The notes under the pieces: model-generated
What the model was told of the DNA's origin: nothing
Databases searched by the model: none
The model's input: only the letters and a program-made list of their open reading frames with translations
Source of the DNA: Paractinoplanes abujensis
GTDB lineage: Bacteria; Actinomycetota; Actinomycetes; Mycobacteriales; Micromonosporaceae
Direction of reading: 5' to 3'
Length of the DNA stretch: 64,000 nucleotides
Assembly: GCF_014204895.1 (NCBI RefSeq)
Contig: NZ_JACHMF010000001.1
Location: forward strand, 1,240,001 to 1,304,000
Position numbers and translations under genes: made by a program
Shown: one piece after another, positions 1 through 9,110 of the stretch
How positions within the stretch are numbered: position 1 is the first letter of the stretch
How the letters are laid out: each line of letters opens with the position of its first letter

Positions 1-893
1 TCGGCGCCCCCGGCGGTGATCGCGTAGTCGGCGAGCCACCGGGCCGCAGTGATCAGCGTGCCCTGTTCGCGCAACCCCTCGCGCACCGCGGCGGCGAAGG
101 CGGCCGGGTCGGTCAGGTAGTTCCACAACCCGTCGCTGCACAGCACGAGATGCCCGGGGTCGCCGACCACGAACTCCGCCGTCCGCGGGGTGATCGAGCC
201 CGCGTCGGCCCCGAGCCACGCCGTGATCGCGTGCGCCTTGGGGTCGCGCATCGCCTGCTCCGGGTCGGCGCCCAGCGAGATCACGTGGGTCGCCCACGAG
301 TCGTCCTCGGTGAGCTGCTCGGCCACACCCTCCTCGGGCACCCAGTACGCCCGGCTGTCGCCGATCCACCCGACGGTGACCGCGTCCCCGCGCACCGTCG
401 CCGCGACGATCGTGCAGGCCGGGTTGGAGGCCTGCCGCCGCGGGTCGCCCTCGGCGGCCAGCTTGGCCACCGCGATCTGCGCCGCCCCGATGGCCGTGGC
501 CAGGTCGAGGCCGTCCCGCAGGCCTTCCCCGGCCGAGGTGACCGCGGTCAGCGAGGCCACATCGGGATCGAACGACGAGGACACGCCGTCGCTGACCACC
601 ACGTCGACGTCGGTGCCGCGCGTGGCCAGCCACATCGCGTCCTCGTTGCGATGGTGGCGCAACCCGCGGTCGGTCACCGCCGCCGCCACATCGCCGCAGT
701 CAGTTTCGAGGTGATCGCGTTCCCGCCCGGCCAGCATCCCGCAATGCTCGCAGTACCCGTCCTCGCCCACACCACCCGGGGTCCCGCAGTTCGGACAGGG
801 CGGCTCGGGGGTCAGCGACCGCCCGCAGGCCTCGCAGAAGGCCGCTCCGGCGGCACGCTCGTCGGCGCACGAGGCGCAGTCGGTCATGGTCAT
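1..893 (-). CDS. PP2C-family Ser/Thr protein phosphatase with N-terminal double zinc ribbon (3' end off window)
   Basis: Metal-dependent phosphatase that would remove phosphate from Ser/Thr in cytoplasmic proteins. The visible N-terminus has two CxxC..CxxC ribbons (Cys6/9/20/23 and Cys33/36/48/51). These are followed by PP2C motifs: RNED near residue 82, VVVSDG near 98, then GWIGDSRAYW and LCSDGLWNYL. The reading frame is open to base 1, so the C-terminus is missing. Two starts lie six bases apart (893 and 887). It is the last visible gene of the glnX-glnH-orf-pknG series, 82 bases after the pknG stop; a small GGGCCC hairpin (928-945) lies in that gap. The second ribbon contains the DGYCxxCG motif also found at the PknG N-terminus. 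Inference: it opposes PknG, or a partner kinase, in the same pathway. Confidence 0.88.
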   Translation of the reverse strand, partial: MTMTDCASCADERAAGAAFCEACGRSLTPEPPCPNCGTPGGVGEDGYCEHCGMLAGRERDHLETDCGDVAAAVTDRGLRHHRNEDAMWLATRGTDVDVVVSDGVSSSFDPDVASLTAVTSAGEGLRDGLDLATAIGAAQIAVAKLAAEGDPRRQASNPACTIVAATVRGDAVTVGWIGDSRAYWVPEEGVAEQLTEDDSWATHVISLGADPEQAMRDPKAHAITAWLGADAGSITPRTAEFVVGDPGHLVLCSDGLWNYLTDPAAFAAAVREGLREQGTLITAARWLADYAITAGGA

Positions 894-975
894 CGTGCCT
901 CGCTGTCGCAGTTCAGGCTGGTGCCGGGGGCCCAAGTATGGGCCCTGGGGCGCGGTCCGTGGGGAAGGGGAGGGG

Positions 976-3171
976 TCATGTCCTCGTCCGCGGCCGTGAC
1001 GCGTTGGCCAGGTCGACCAGGCGGATCTTCTCGGTCCCGTGGGCGGCCCGGGCCATTTCCCGGTACGCCTCCTCCAGCGCGAACCGGATGTCGCGCTCGC
1101 GGATGTTCCCGCTGCGGGTGGACCCGAGCACCGCCGCCGGCAGCGTCGTCCCGCCCGTGACGTTGCGCAGTGCCTGTTCGAGCAGTTCGGCTCGCAGCTG
1201 GGCCAGCTGGGCGGCCTCCACCTCGAGCCGTTCGATCAGCGCCGCGGCGGCCGACAACGCGTCCACGTCGGGCGCCGCCGACGGGTGCGCCTGCACCAGC
1301 GCGCGCACCGCCCCGACCTGCGAGCTGCGATAGGCCGAGGACGTGCCGGGGACCCGGTTGTACGCCTCGACGGCCCCGCTGCGGTCGCCCGCGCGCAGGC
1401 GGCAGCGGGCCAGCCCGGCTGCGGCCGCCGTGTACGACGGGTCGGTCCGGCTCACCACGTCGTAGTAGCCGGCCGCCTGGGGGTTCCCGGCCAGTTCCAG
1501 CGTCAGGCCCAGCGCGAGCTGCGGCGCCAGTTCGCCCGGCAGCGCCGAGTAGACCGCGTCGAACCGCTGCTCGGCCGCCGGGTAGTCGCCCGCGGCCAGC
1601 CGCAGCAGCCCGTCGTACCACGCCACCCGCCAGTCGCCGCCCTCGGTGGCCAGCAGCCGGTCGCACGCCTCCCGGGCCTCGCCGAACTCGCTGGTGCGGG
1701 CGGCCAGGTCGATGCGGGCCCGCAGTGCGCGCAGCCGGGTCTCGATGCTGTCGACCGGGGCCGAGGTCAGCAGCGTGAGCACTTCGGACGGTTCGGTGAC
1801 GGTCACCGAGGCCAGGAACGCGGCCGCGGGGTCGGTCAGGTCGATCAGCGGGGTCGGCAGGTCCTGCCAGCGCGGCGTCTCCGAGCGCAGGTCGGTGCGC
1901 AGCTCGCCGGTGAACAGCCGGGACGGCGCCGGGTGGGCCGTGCCGCCGGCCGCCAGCACCTGCCGCAGCACACCCAGCATCTGCTCGGCCATCTCGGCCG
2001 CGTCGACGAACCGCTCGGCCGGGTCCTTGCGGGTGGCCCGGTGCAGCAGCCGGTAGAACGACTCGAACCGCTGATACACCTCGAACTCGCCGCGGTCGGG
2101 CAGGCTGTCGGCGAACGTGCTCTGGTAGCCGCGGAAGTCGGTGGTGAGCACGGCCAGCGTCCGGCCGATGGTGAACAGGTCGGAGGCGATGGACGGGCCC
2201 AGCGTGGCCATCTCGGGGGCCTGATAGCCCACCGTGCCGTAGAGCGCCGCGTCGTGGTCGTCGATGTGCACGACCCCGCCCAGGTCGATCAGTTTGAGCT
2301 GGTCGGCCACCTGGATCACGTTGTCCGGCTTGAAGTCGCAGTAGATCAGGCCCCGGTCGTGCAGATAGCCGAAGGCCGGCATGATCTCCAGGACGTACGC
2401 CAGGGCCTGGTCGACCGGCAGCGGGTCGGAGGTGTTGCCGGCCGCGGTACGCCGATCCTTCAGGATGTCCTTGAGCGACTTGCCGCCGACGTACTCCATG
2501 ACGATGTAACCGGCGCCGTCGTGCTCGACGAAGTTGTAGATCTTGACGATGTTGGGGTGCTCGACCTCGGCCAGGAACCGCCGCTCGGCCACGGCCGCCG
2601 CCAGCGCGTCCTCGTCGCCCGAGTTGAGCAGGCCCTTGAGCACCACCCAGCGGTCCGAGACGTTCTTGTCGACGGCCAGGTAGATCCAGCCCAGGCCGCC
2701 GTGCGCGAGCGCGCCGACCACCTCGTACTGCCCGCCGATCAGGTCGCCCTTGCCCAGCTTGGGCGTGAAGTTGAACGGCTCGCCGCAGGAGGCGCAGAAG
2801 CCCGACGTACGCCCCTCGCGGTCGCCTCGCGTACGGCCGACGGGGTTGCCGCACTTCGCGCAGTACCGCTTCGACTCCGGCACCTCGGCGTCGGACTTGA
2901 CCACGGTCGCCGGGTCGGCCTGCGTGATCGGCGCGATGTCGACCAGGCCGCCCCCGAAGCGCCGCCGCGACGAGCCCGTCCGTGAGCTGCCGGTGCGAGC
3001 CGAGCCCGACGTGCGGGTGGAGAGAGCGCCCGTACGGGATGAGGGCCCGGTCGCCACCGTGGCCTCGCGCGGTTTGGGCACACTCGGCGCCGCTGCGGTG
3101 CGGGGCGCGAGGCCGCAGGTGTCGCAGTACCCGTCCTCGATCGTCCCCGGGCAGTTACGTTCGCACTTCAT
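976..3171 (-). CDS. pknG: PknG-type serine/threonine protein kinase
   Basis: Soluble kinase of the PknG family, which in mycobacteria and corynebacteria controls glutamate and TCA metabolism through FHA protein targets. The protein has 731 residues, close to the usual PknG length. Order: CxxxC/CxxC cluster (Cys3, 7, 16, 19), a Ser/Arg-rich disordered stretch (about 25-75), rubredoxin-like knuckles (Cys104, 107, 126, 129), kinase domain (Lys179; YCDFKPDN with Asp279; DLGG at 296 in place of DFG, as in PknG), then a TPR-like helical C-terminus. The start at 3171 (MKCERN) was chosen because it overlaps the previous stop by 4 bases and begins with the Cys cluster; upstream codons in this frame read as a shadow of the preceding gene. 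It is translationally coupled to the unknown gene upstream. Confidence 0.95.
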   Translation of the reverse strand: MKCERNCPGTIEDGYCDTCGLAPRTAAAPSVPKPREATVATGPSSRTGALSTRTSGSARTGSSRTGSSRRRFGGGLVDIAPITQADPATVVKSDAEVPESKRYCAKCGNPVGRTRGDREGRTSGFCASCGEPFNFTPKLGKGDLIGGQYEVVGALAHGGLGWIYLAVDKNVSDRWVVLKGLLNSGDEDALAAAVAERRFLAEVEHPNIVKIYNFVEHDGAGYIVMEYVGGKSLKDILKDRRTAAGNTSDPLPVDQALAYVLEIMPAFGYLHDRGLIYCDFKPDNVIQVADQLKLIDLGGVVHIDDHDAALYGTVGYQAPEMATLGPSIASDLFTIGRTLAVLTTDFRGYQSTFADSLPDRGEFEVYQRFESFYRLLHRATRKDPAERFVDAAEMAEQMLGVLRQVLAAGGTAHPAPSRLFTGELRTDLRSETPRWQDLPTPLIDLTDPAAAFLASVTVTEPSEVLTLLTSAPVDSIETRLRALRARIDLAARTSEFGEAREACDRLLATEGGDWRVAWYDGLLRLAAGDYPAAEQRFDAVYSALPGELAPQLALGLTLELAGNPQAAGYYDVVSRTDPSYTAAAAGLARCRLRAGDRSGAVEAYNRVPGTSSAYRSSQVGAVRALVQAHPSAAPDVDALSAAAALIERLEVEAAQLAQLRAELLEQALRNVTGGTTLPAAVLGSTRSGNIRERDIRFALEEAYREMARAAHGTEKIRLVDLANASRPRTRT

Positions 3172-4346
3172 CGGCCGTCCTTCGCGATCGTGGCGGTGAG
3201 CGCATCCTGGTAGGCGTTGACGGCCCGCCGGGCGACGGCGAGGTCGCAGGGCGCGACGTAGAGCGCCTCGCGAGCTGCCGTGGCCAGCGGGGACAGCTCG
3301 GCGTGCTCGGCCAGCCCGCGGCGCAGCGCCTTGGCCTGGTAGGCGTCGAGGCGGCCGCGCAGCTCGTTGCGGGCGGCCAGCAGGCCGTTGTTGTGGGCCG
3401 CGCCGTCGCGCAGCGTGGTGAGCCGCTCGCGGGCGCGGCGGGTCCACTCCGAGAGCCGCGCGCTGATCAGCGGCCAGTGCCCGGCCGCGGCCAGCGCGTC
3501 GATCGCGGCCAGGTCGGGCCGCAGGTCGCCCGCGGGCACGGCGACGATCTCGTGGGGTGGGAACCGGTCGGCGGCCTTCTCAGCGGCGACGTGCGCCTCC
3601 TCGGTCGCCGCCGCCAGCTCGGCCACCAGGCGGTGAGCGTCGGCGAGCCGCTGGGTCAGGGCCTCGCGCAGCTCGCCGGCCGACGTGCGCTCGGCGTCCG
3701 CCCGCTGGATCAGGGTGCGTACGGCGGCCAGGTCGCGCTCCTCGACGCCCAGGGGATCGCCGGCCAGGGTGGCCGTGAACTGCCCCAGCCGCCGGTCGGC
3801 CTCGTCGATCGTGGCCGTGCTGCCCCCCGCCGCACGGGTCAGCCGCCGCACGGTCTCGAGGGCACTGGCCGCCTCGGCCGCGGCCGGAAGCAGCCTGTCC
3901 CACGCCGCGCCGGCCTCGGTGGCCACGCCGACCGCCGTGGCGAACGCGGCCTCCATGGCCGACAGCAGCTGACCCGGCGTGCAGGTGTTGTGCACCTGAC
4001 CGGGGCCGAGCAGCCCGCGCTGGGCCAGCGGCACGACCTTGACCGACAGGGTGATCGACTCGCCCAGCACGTCGTGCCGGAACCGTGCCCGGTCGTCGTC
4101 GTTGGGCCGCTTGATGTCGCGGAACGCCTGACCGCGCGTGATCACCTCGGTGAGCAGCCGGTAGCCGTCCCACAGCTCGGTCAGCGCGGCGGTGGCGTCG
4201 GCCCACGCCACGGCCGTCCTCCCGGTCAGCTTCGACTTGTCCAGCTCCTTGCGGGCCGGGTTGTCGTCGAGGTCGACCAGGTTGGCCGCGATCGCCGTCA
4301 CCGCGGTCTCGAGCCGCAGCAGTTCGGCCTCTGCCTGCGCGGTCAT
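3168..4346 (-). CDS. Unknown alpha-helical protein of the glnH-pknG operon
   Basis: A 392-residue protein with no signal peptide or membrane segment that I can see. It is rich in Ala, Leu, Glu and Arg with long runs suited to helical bundles or coiled coils (for example about residues 215-265 and 300-345). I do not recognise a domain. The start at 4346 overlaps the glnH stop by 4 bases, and its own stop overlaps the pknG start by 4 bases, so it is locked between sensor lipoprotein and kinase. In mycobacteria glnH and glnX flank pknG without an insert of this kind, as far as I recall. Inference: a cytoplasmic scaffold or adaptor linking GlnX to PknG. Function unproven. Confidence 0.85.
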   Translation of the reverse strand: MTAQAEAELLRLETAVTAIAANLVDLDDNPARKELDKSKLTGRTAVAWADATAALTELWDGYRLLTEVITRGQAFRDIKRPNDDDRARFRHDVLGESITLSVKVVPLAQRGLLGPGQVHNTCTPGQLLSAMEAAFATAVGVATEAGAAWDRLLPAAAEAASALETVRRLTRAAGGSTATIDEADRRLGQFTATLAGDPLGVEERDLAAVRTLIQRADAERTSAGELREALTQRLADAHRLVAELAAATEEAHVAAEKAADRFPPHEIVAVPAGDLRPDLAAIDALAAAGHWPLISARLSEWTRRARERLTTLRDGAAHNNGLLAARNELRGRLDAYQAKALRRGLAEHAELSPLATAAREALYVAPCDLAVARRAVNAYQDALTATIAKDGR

Positions 4347-5311
4347 TTGTCGTACACGGCGGTCGGCGGGGGCGGGGCCGCACCGAAGTCGCCCAGCCAC
4401 CGCTCGTACGTCTTCTTCCAGGTGCCGTCGGCCCGGTTGCGTTCGAGCACGGCGTTGACGAACCGGGTGAACTCCGGGTGCGCCTTCGACATGGCGATCG
4501 CGTACGGCTCCTCGGTGAAACGCTTGCCGATGACCTTCGCGTACGGGTCCTGCGCGGCCATGCCGGCCAGGATCGTGTCGTCGGTCGAGATGCCGTCGAC
4601 CTCGTTGCGCTGGAACGCGACCAGGCAGTCGCCGAACGCCGGTTTGGCCACGGCCACCGGTTTCGTCGGCCGCTTGCCGATGTTCTCGAACGAGGTGGAG
4701 CCCGCCGCCGAGCACACCTTCTTGCCGCCGAGGTCGTCGATGCTCTTCGCCGTCGAGTTCTTCGACACGAGCACCTTCTGCCCGGCTTCGTAATAGATGC
4801 TGGAGAAGTTCACGTCCCGCCAGCGGTCGCAGTTGGCCGTCATGGTGTCCGCGACGATATCCACACTGCCGTCGGCCGCGGAACTGACCCGCTTGTCGTA
4901 CCCGATGACTTTGATCTGGATCTTCGTGGGGTCGCCGAAGATGGCCTCGGCGATCTGGCGGCCCATGTCGACGTCGAAGCCCTCGATCTGCCCCGTGAAG
5001 GGGTTGCGCGAGCTGAACAGCAGCGTGTCCTGGCTGGTGCCGAGCACGAGCCGGCCGCGCTTCTGGATCGTCTCCATGTAACTGCCGGCGGGCATGTCGC
5101 CCGGCGCCGGCAGGGCGCTCGAGCCGGGCCGCAGGCTGGCCCGCGGGTTGCAGGCGGGCGCGGGCGCGCGCTCGGCCGGCGGGGCCGCGGTGACGGCGTT
5201 CTGCTGCGGCATCGAGGTGGTCGTGTCGAGCGGGCTGGTGTCGCCCGAGCAGGCGGCCAGGGCGGTGGTGGCGGCGAGCGCGGTGACGGCGAGGACGGCT
5301 CGGATGCGCAT
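4343..5311 (-). CDS. glnH: GlnH-like amino-acid-binding lipoprotein
   Basis: Extracytoplasmic solute-binding protein family 3 (glutamate/glutamine/aspartate type), 322 residues. The signal peptide ends in the lipobox LAAC with the lipidated Cys at 21, so it should be anchored on the outside of the membrane. The body has the usual bilobed SBP3 pattern, including a GRLVLGTSQDTLLFSS strand and a GFDVDMGRQIAEAIFG segment. No ABC permease or ATPase is next to it. Instead it follows glnX by a 1-base overlap (TGATG) and precedes the unknown 392-residue gene by a 4-base overlap. This matches the mycobacterial arrangement in which GlnH is a sensor whose signal passes through GlnX to PknG rather than a transport component. 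Confidence 0.92.
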   Translation of the reverse strand: MRIRAVLAVTALAATTALAACSGDTSPLDTTTSMPQQNAVTAAPPAERAPAPACNPRASLRPGSSALPAPGDMPAGSYMETIQKRGRLVLGTSQDTLLFSSRNPFTGQIEGFDVDMGRQIAEAIFGDPTKIQIKVIGYDKRVSSAADGSVDIVADTMTANCDRWRDVNFSSIYYEAGQKVLVSKNSTAKSIDDLGGKKVCSAAGSTSFENIGKRPTKPVAVAKPAFGDCLVAFQRNEVDGISTDDTILAGMAAQDPYAKVIGKRFTEEPYAIAMSKAHPEFTRFVNAVLERNRADGTWKKTYERWLGDFGAAPPPPTAVYDK

Positions 5312-6636
5312 CAGCGGTACTCCTCCAGTCGCGCGCGCAGGCCGGCGAACGCGAAGATGCAGATCGCCACGGCCAGCAGGGGCCCCAGCACGGCGAGCAG
5401 GGTCAGCCCGCTGCCCGCACGGTCGATCTCACTGGTGAAGAACGCCTTGCGGTTCTCCAGCGCCGAGTCGAGGTCGCCGCGCAGGTCCTCGAAGACCTTG
5501 GTGGTCTGCGGGCCGATCGCCAGCGCGACCGCCTTGTCGTACTCGCCGTTGTCGTCGAGAGCGCGCACGTCCTTGTGGATCGCGGCGTACTTCTGGAACT
5601 GACTCGACGCTCGTTGCATGGTCCGGCCCAGCTGGGGGTCGAGCTCGTCGTACTGGTTGACCATCGGCCCGCCCCGCTGGTTGAGCCGCGCCTCGACGCT
5701 GGTGAAGTCCTGCTCGTACGGCCCGGAACCGGCCCGCGCGGCCAGCGTGAGCGCCTCGTCGCCGCGCGCCTGCAAGGTCAGCAGGCGGCTCTGCGCGATC
5801 GACGCCATGGGTCCCGAACCCTGATTGGCCGCCCGGTCGAGACGGGCCTGCTGCACGGCCAGGATCCCGATCGCGCCGATCGTGAAGACCAGCGTCAGCC
5901 CGGTCGCGGCCAGCAGCGGCACGTTGAACGTGCGTTGCGTGCGGCGGCTCAGGTAGCGCTGGGTGACGATCAGCGTGATCAGCAGGATCAGCAGCGACAG
6001 CATCAGCAGCGCGACCCAGCCCAGCGCGCCGGCCGCGGAGTAGCCGTCCTCGACCTCGTCCTGCGCGCCCTGGAACAACTCGCGGGCCTGCGGCTGCAGC
6101 GTGTCGCGGTTGAGCCGGGACGCCTCGGACAGGTACGACGAGCCGATCGGCAGGCCCTGCCGGTTGTTCGCGCGGGCCGTGGCGACCAGCGCCGAGTACT
6201 GCGCGACGCCCGCCGACAGGTTGCGGACGGCCTCGGCGGCCCGGCCGTCCTCGGGGGTGCGGCGGGCCGCCGACGTGAGCGCGGTGGTGGCCCGCTCCAG
6301 ATCGGCGTCGTAGCGGCGGGTCAGCGCACTCGGCTCCAGCCCGCCGGCCAGGAACGCCTGCGCGGCAGTGGTGTCGGCGTCGGCCAGCGCCGCGTAGATC
6401 GCCTCGGACTCGACCAGCAGCGGCTGCGCCCGGTCGCCCAGGTCGCTCGTGCCGGCCCGCGCCGACGCGCCTGCGACGCCCGCGAGCAGGCCACTGAGCA
6501 GCCCGAACCCGACCAGGACGGCGATCAGCAGTTGCAATCGGCCGGGGGAGGTGTGCCGCAGGCCGCTGACCCGGCGCACGAGGCCGGCCTTGCGTTCGGT
6601 GATCGGTGCGGGCCGTGCCGCCAGCGCAGTCGTCAA
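5311..6636 (-). CDS. glnX: GlnX-like membrane signal-transduction protein
   Basis: A 441-residue integral membrane protein with hydrophobic segments near residues 34-56, 204-226, 238-262 and 415-437. Two extracytoplasmic helical loops (about 60-200 and 265-410) resemble four-helix sensor domains. Gene order and topology match GlnX of the PknG pathway, which contacts GlnH outside and is thought to relay amino-acid availability to PknG inside. It is the first gene of the operon. The 93 bases between it and the acyl-CoA ligase stop region should hold the promoter, though I see no clear consensus. The 3' end overlaps glnH by one base. Identification rests mainly on context and topology. Confidence 0.87.
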   Translation of the reverse strand: MTTALAARPAPITERKAGLVRRVSGLRHTSPGRLQLLIAVLVGFGLLSGLLAGVAGASARAGTSDLGDRAQPLLVESEAIYAALADADTTAAQAFLAGGLEPSALTRRYDADLERATTALTSAARRTPEDGRAAEAVRNLSAGVAQYSALVATARANNRQGLPIGSSYLSEASRLNRDTLQPQARELFQGAQDEVEDGYSAAGALGWVALLMLSLLILLITLIVTQRYLSRRTQRTFNVPLLAATGLTLVFTIGAIGILAVQQARLDRAANQGSGPMASIAQSRLLTLQARGDEALTLAARAGSGPYEQDFTSVEARLNQRGGPMVNQYDELDPQLGRTMQRASSQFQKYAAIHKDVRALDDNGEYDKAVALAIGPQTTKVFEDLRGDLDSALENRKAFFTSEIDRAGSGLTLLAVLGPLLAVAICIFAFAGLRARLEEYR

Positions 6637-6729
6637 GCTCTTCTCCCCGCTGTTGTGCGGCCTTCACTGTGAGGCATCAATGCAAGCCCCCGGCAGCCGG
6701 GGCGGCCGGGGGACGCAATTGTCCGAAGA

Positions 6730-8277
6730 TCAGCTGAGTTCCCGCTTGAGCAGCTTGCCCGTCGCGGTCATCGGCAGCGACTCAACGATCGAGACGACGC
6801 GCGGATATTTGTACGCCGCCATCTGTTCCTTGCCCCACTCGACGAGCTCCTCCTCGGTGACCGTGGCGCCCGGATTGAGGATCACGAACGCCTTGACCTC
6901 CTCACCGTGGCTCGGGTGGGGCACGCCGATCACCGCGGCCAGCGAGACGGCCTCGTGGGTGATCAGCACTTCCTCGATCTCGCGCGGGTAGACGTTGAAG
7001 CCACCCCGGATGATCATGTCTTTGGCCCGGTCGACGATGTAGTAGTAGCCGTCCTTGTCACGCCGGCCCAGGTCGCCACTGCGGAACCAGCCGTCCCGCA
7101 CCACCTCGGCGGTCGCCTCCGGGCGGTTGTAGTAGCCGCGCAATGTGTTGTGGCCGCGGATGGCGATCTCGCCGATCTCGTCGGCACCCTCGATCGTGTT
7201 CCACTCGGCGTCGATGAGCTTGACCTCGACACCCCAGATGGGCACGCCGATCGAACCCGGGCGCGGGTCGGCGCCGGGCTTGCTGAACGTGGCCACCGGT
7301 GAGGTCTCGCTCAGCCCGTACCCCTCGAGGATGGTCACCCCGAAGCGCTCCTTGACCGCCTTGATGATCTCGACGGGCAGGCTGGAGCCGCCGGAGACCG
7401 CGACGCGCATGGTGGCCGCGATGCGCTCGACGTCGACGCCCTCACCGAGCGCGTTGAGCAGCCCCCACCACATGGTCGGCACGCCCGCGAAGAACGTGAC
7501 GTTCTCGCTCTGCAGCAACTGCACGGCGGCCTTCGCGTCGAAGCGGGGGAGCAGCACCAGCGTCGCGGCGGTGGCGAAGCCCGCGTTCATGTTCACCGTG
7601 CTGCCGAACGAGTGGAACAGCGGCAGCACGAGCAGGTGCGTGTCGGTGCCCGGCGTGCCGCCGAACAACCGGTTGCAGGTGAGCGCGTTGAGCAGCAGGT
7701 TGGAGTGGCTGAGTTCGGCCCCCTTGGCCTGTCCGGTCGTGCCGCTGGTGTAGAGGATGACGGCCGGGTCGGTCTCGGGCAGCAGCACGGCCTCGAAGAC
7801 CGGCGACTGGCCCGCGAGCGCCGGCCCGAGGGTCTCGGTCCCCTCGATCGGCGACGGCGCGGCCGGGTCGGCGGTGATCAGGAAGAACGTCTCGCAGCCC
7901 TCGGTCTGCTGGAAGCCGGCGTGGCCCTCGGTGCCCATCGGCAGCTCGGGAGTGCCCTGGAAGCACAGGTAGGCCTTGGCCTCGGAATCCTTCAGGTGAT
8001 AGGCGATCTCACGACCCTTGAGCAGCACGTTCAGCGGCACGACGACCGCGCCGGCCTTGAGGATGCCGTAGTAGACGACCGGGAAGTACGGCAGGTTGGG
8101 GCAGGAGAGCGCCACCTTGTCGCCGGGCCGGATGCCCCGTTCGACGAGCAGGTTCGCCACCTGGTTGGCGGCCGCGTCGACCTGGGCGTAGGTCAGGCGC
8201 CGGTCACCGAGGACGACAGCCGCCCGGTCGGGATGGGTGCGGGCGCTGTCCTCGAGCAGGATCGAGAGGTTGAGCAT
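6730..8277 (-). CDS. Long-chain acyl-CoA ligase (FadD-like, AMP-forming)
   Basis: Adenylate-forming enzyme that should activate a carboxylic acid, probably a fatty acid, with ATP and CoA. At 515 residues it has the normal length of the ANL superfamily. Motifs seen: the P-loop-like ILYTSGTTGQAKGAELSH, GYGLSETSP (A5), GWFRSGDLG (A7), IVDRAKDMIIRGGFNVYP (A8) and the catalytic lysine in TATGKLLKREL (A10). Start 8277 was preferred over 8295 because AAGGGGAA sits about 7 bases before it. It appears to be a single gene between the glnX operon and an unrelated unknown/exporter pair. Substrate cannot be deduced. Confidence 0.92.
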   Translation of the reverse strand: MLNLSILLEDSARTHPDRAAVVLGDRRLTYAQVDAAANQVANLLVERGIRPGDKVALSCPNLPYFPVVYYGILKAGAVVVPLNVLLKGREIAYHLKDSEAKAYLCFQGTPELPMGTEGHAGFQQTEGCETFFLITADPAAPSPIEGTETLGPALAGQSPVFEAVLLPETDPAVILYTSGTTGQAKGAELSHSNLLLNALTCNRLFGGTPGTDTHLLVLPLFHSFGSTVNMNAGFATAATLVLLPRFDAKAAVQLLQSENVTFFAGVPTMWWGLLNALGEGVDVERIAATMRVAVSGGSSLPVEIIKAVKERFGVTILEGYGLSETSPVATFSKPGADPRPGSIGVPIWGVEVKLIDAEWNTIEGADEIGEIAIRGHNTLRGYYNRPEATAEVVRDGWFRSGDLGRRDKDGYYYIVDRAKDMIIRGGFNVYPREIEEVLITHEAVSLAAVIGVPHPSHGEEVKAFVILNPGATVTEEELVEWGKEQMAAYKYPRVVSIVESLPMTATGKLLKRELS

Positions 8278-8438
8278 GCGGCGGTTCCCCTTCACGGCGG
8301 CGATGTGACTGCCGTCTCATCCCAGCACGACTCTCCGACCTGAGAAACCCTCCGTTTCGGTCGTGTTTCGGCCGGCCGCGGGGGCTGCCTCCGGGCTTGG
8401 CCGCGCCCCGGAAGCGCTGCTCGCCGGGGTGCGTGCCG

Positions 8439-9110
8439 TCACCGGCCGGTGATCAGCTGCCAGGCCGACCGCCGCAGGCCGCGCGGCATCTTGCGGGCCT
8501 GGCGCCGCGAAGGTTCGGTCTCGTCCAGTCGCGCCCGCAGACGTTCGCTGACCCAGGAGCCTTCCCCGTACGTGGCCAGCTTCGCGTAGTCGGGCCCGAA
8601 CAGGCACCACGCGGGCGGCGTCGGCGGCAGCCCGAGCCAGTCGCCCTGCGGCGCGAGATAAGGCTCCTCGCGACGCTCGGCCGGACCCCACAGCGTGTTG
8701 CGGTCCAGCGTCATCCCACCCGCGGTCGAGGCCGACGTGTAGAACGTGTCATCGCTCGCCACGGCCCGGGCAAAAGCCTTCACCCGTACGTCGTCCGGAC
8801 CGGTCGCGACGGTCAACGAGTGCACCACGGTCGGGCCGTACTTGACCGGCCAGTCCGTGCCGCCACCCGCCATCGAGATCCCGAGGACCGGCTTCTTGCC
8901 GGTCGCGAACAGCAGCGGGGCTGCCCTCGCCCAGGCCGCCTGCAGCTCCTCGGCGCCACCGCGGCCCCGCAGCGGCTCCGTGTCGCCGAACCGCACCGGG
9001 ACCGCCTCGGGCAGATGCTCACGGGCCGCGTCCAGCCAGCGCCGCACGATCGTGGTGTTGCGCCGCTCGTACCAGCGCACGACCAGCACATCGATCTTGG
9101 TGTCGCTCAT
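8439..9110 (-). CDS. Unknown protein coupled to an exporter gene
   Basis: A 223-residue, soluble-looking protein with no signal peptide and no domain I can name. Visible segments are an N-terminal strand-helix (KIDVLVVRWYERRNTTIV), a Gly-rich GISMAGGGTDWP stretch near the middle and an Arg-rich C-terminus. Start 9110 (MSDTK) overlaps the upstream MFS gene stop by 4 bases, so the two are translationally coupled and probably function together. It might be an enzyme acting on the exported compound, but nothing in the sequence decides this. The 160 bases after its stop contain no gene. Confidence 0.75.
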   Translation of the reverse strand: MSDTKIDVLVVRWYERRNTTIVRRWLDAAREHLPEAVPVRFGDTEPLRGRGGAEELQAAWARAAPLLFATGKKPVLGISMAGGGTDWPVKYGPTVVHSLTVATGPDDVRVKAFARAVASDDTFYTSASTAGGMTLDRNTLWGPAERREEPYLAPQGDWLGLPPTPPAWCLFGPDYAKLATYGEGSWVSERLRARLDETEPSRRQARKMPRGLRRSAWQLITGR

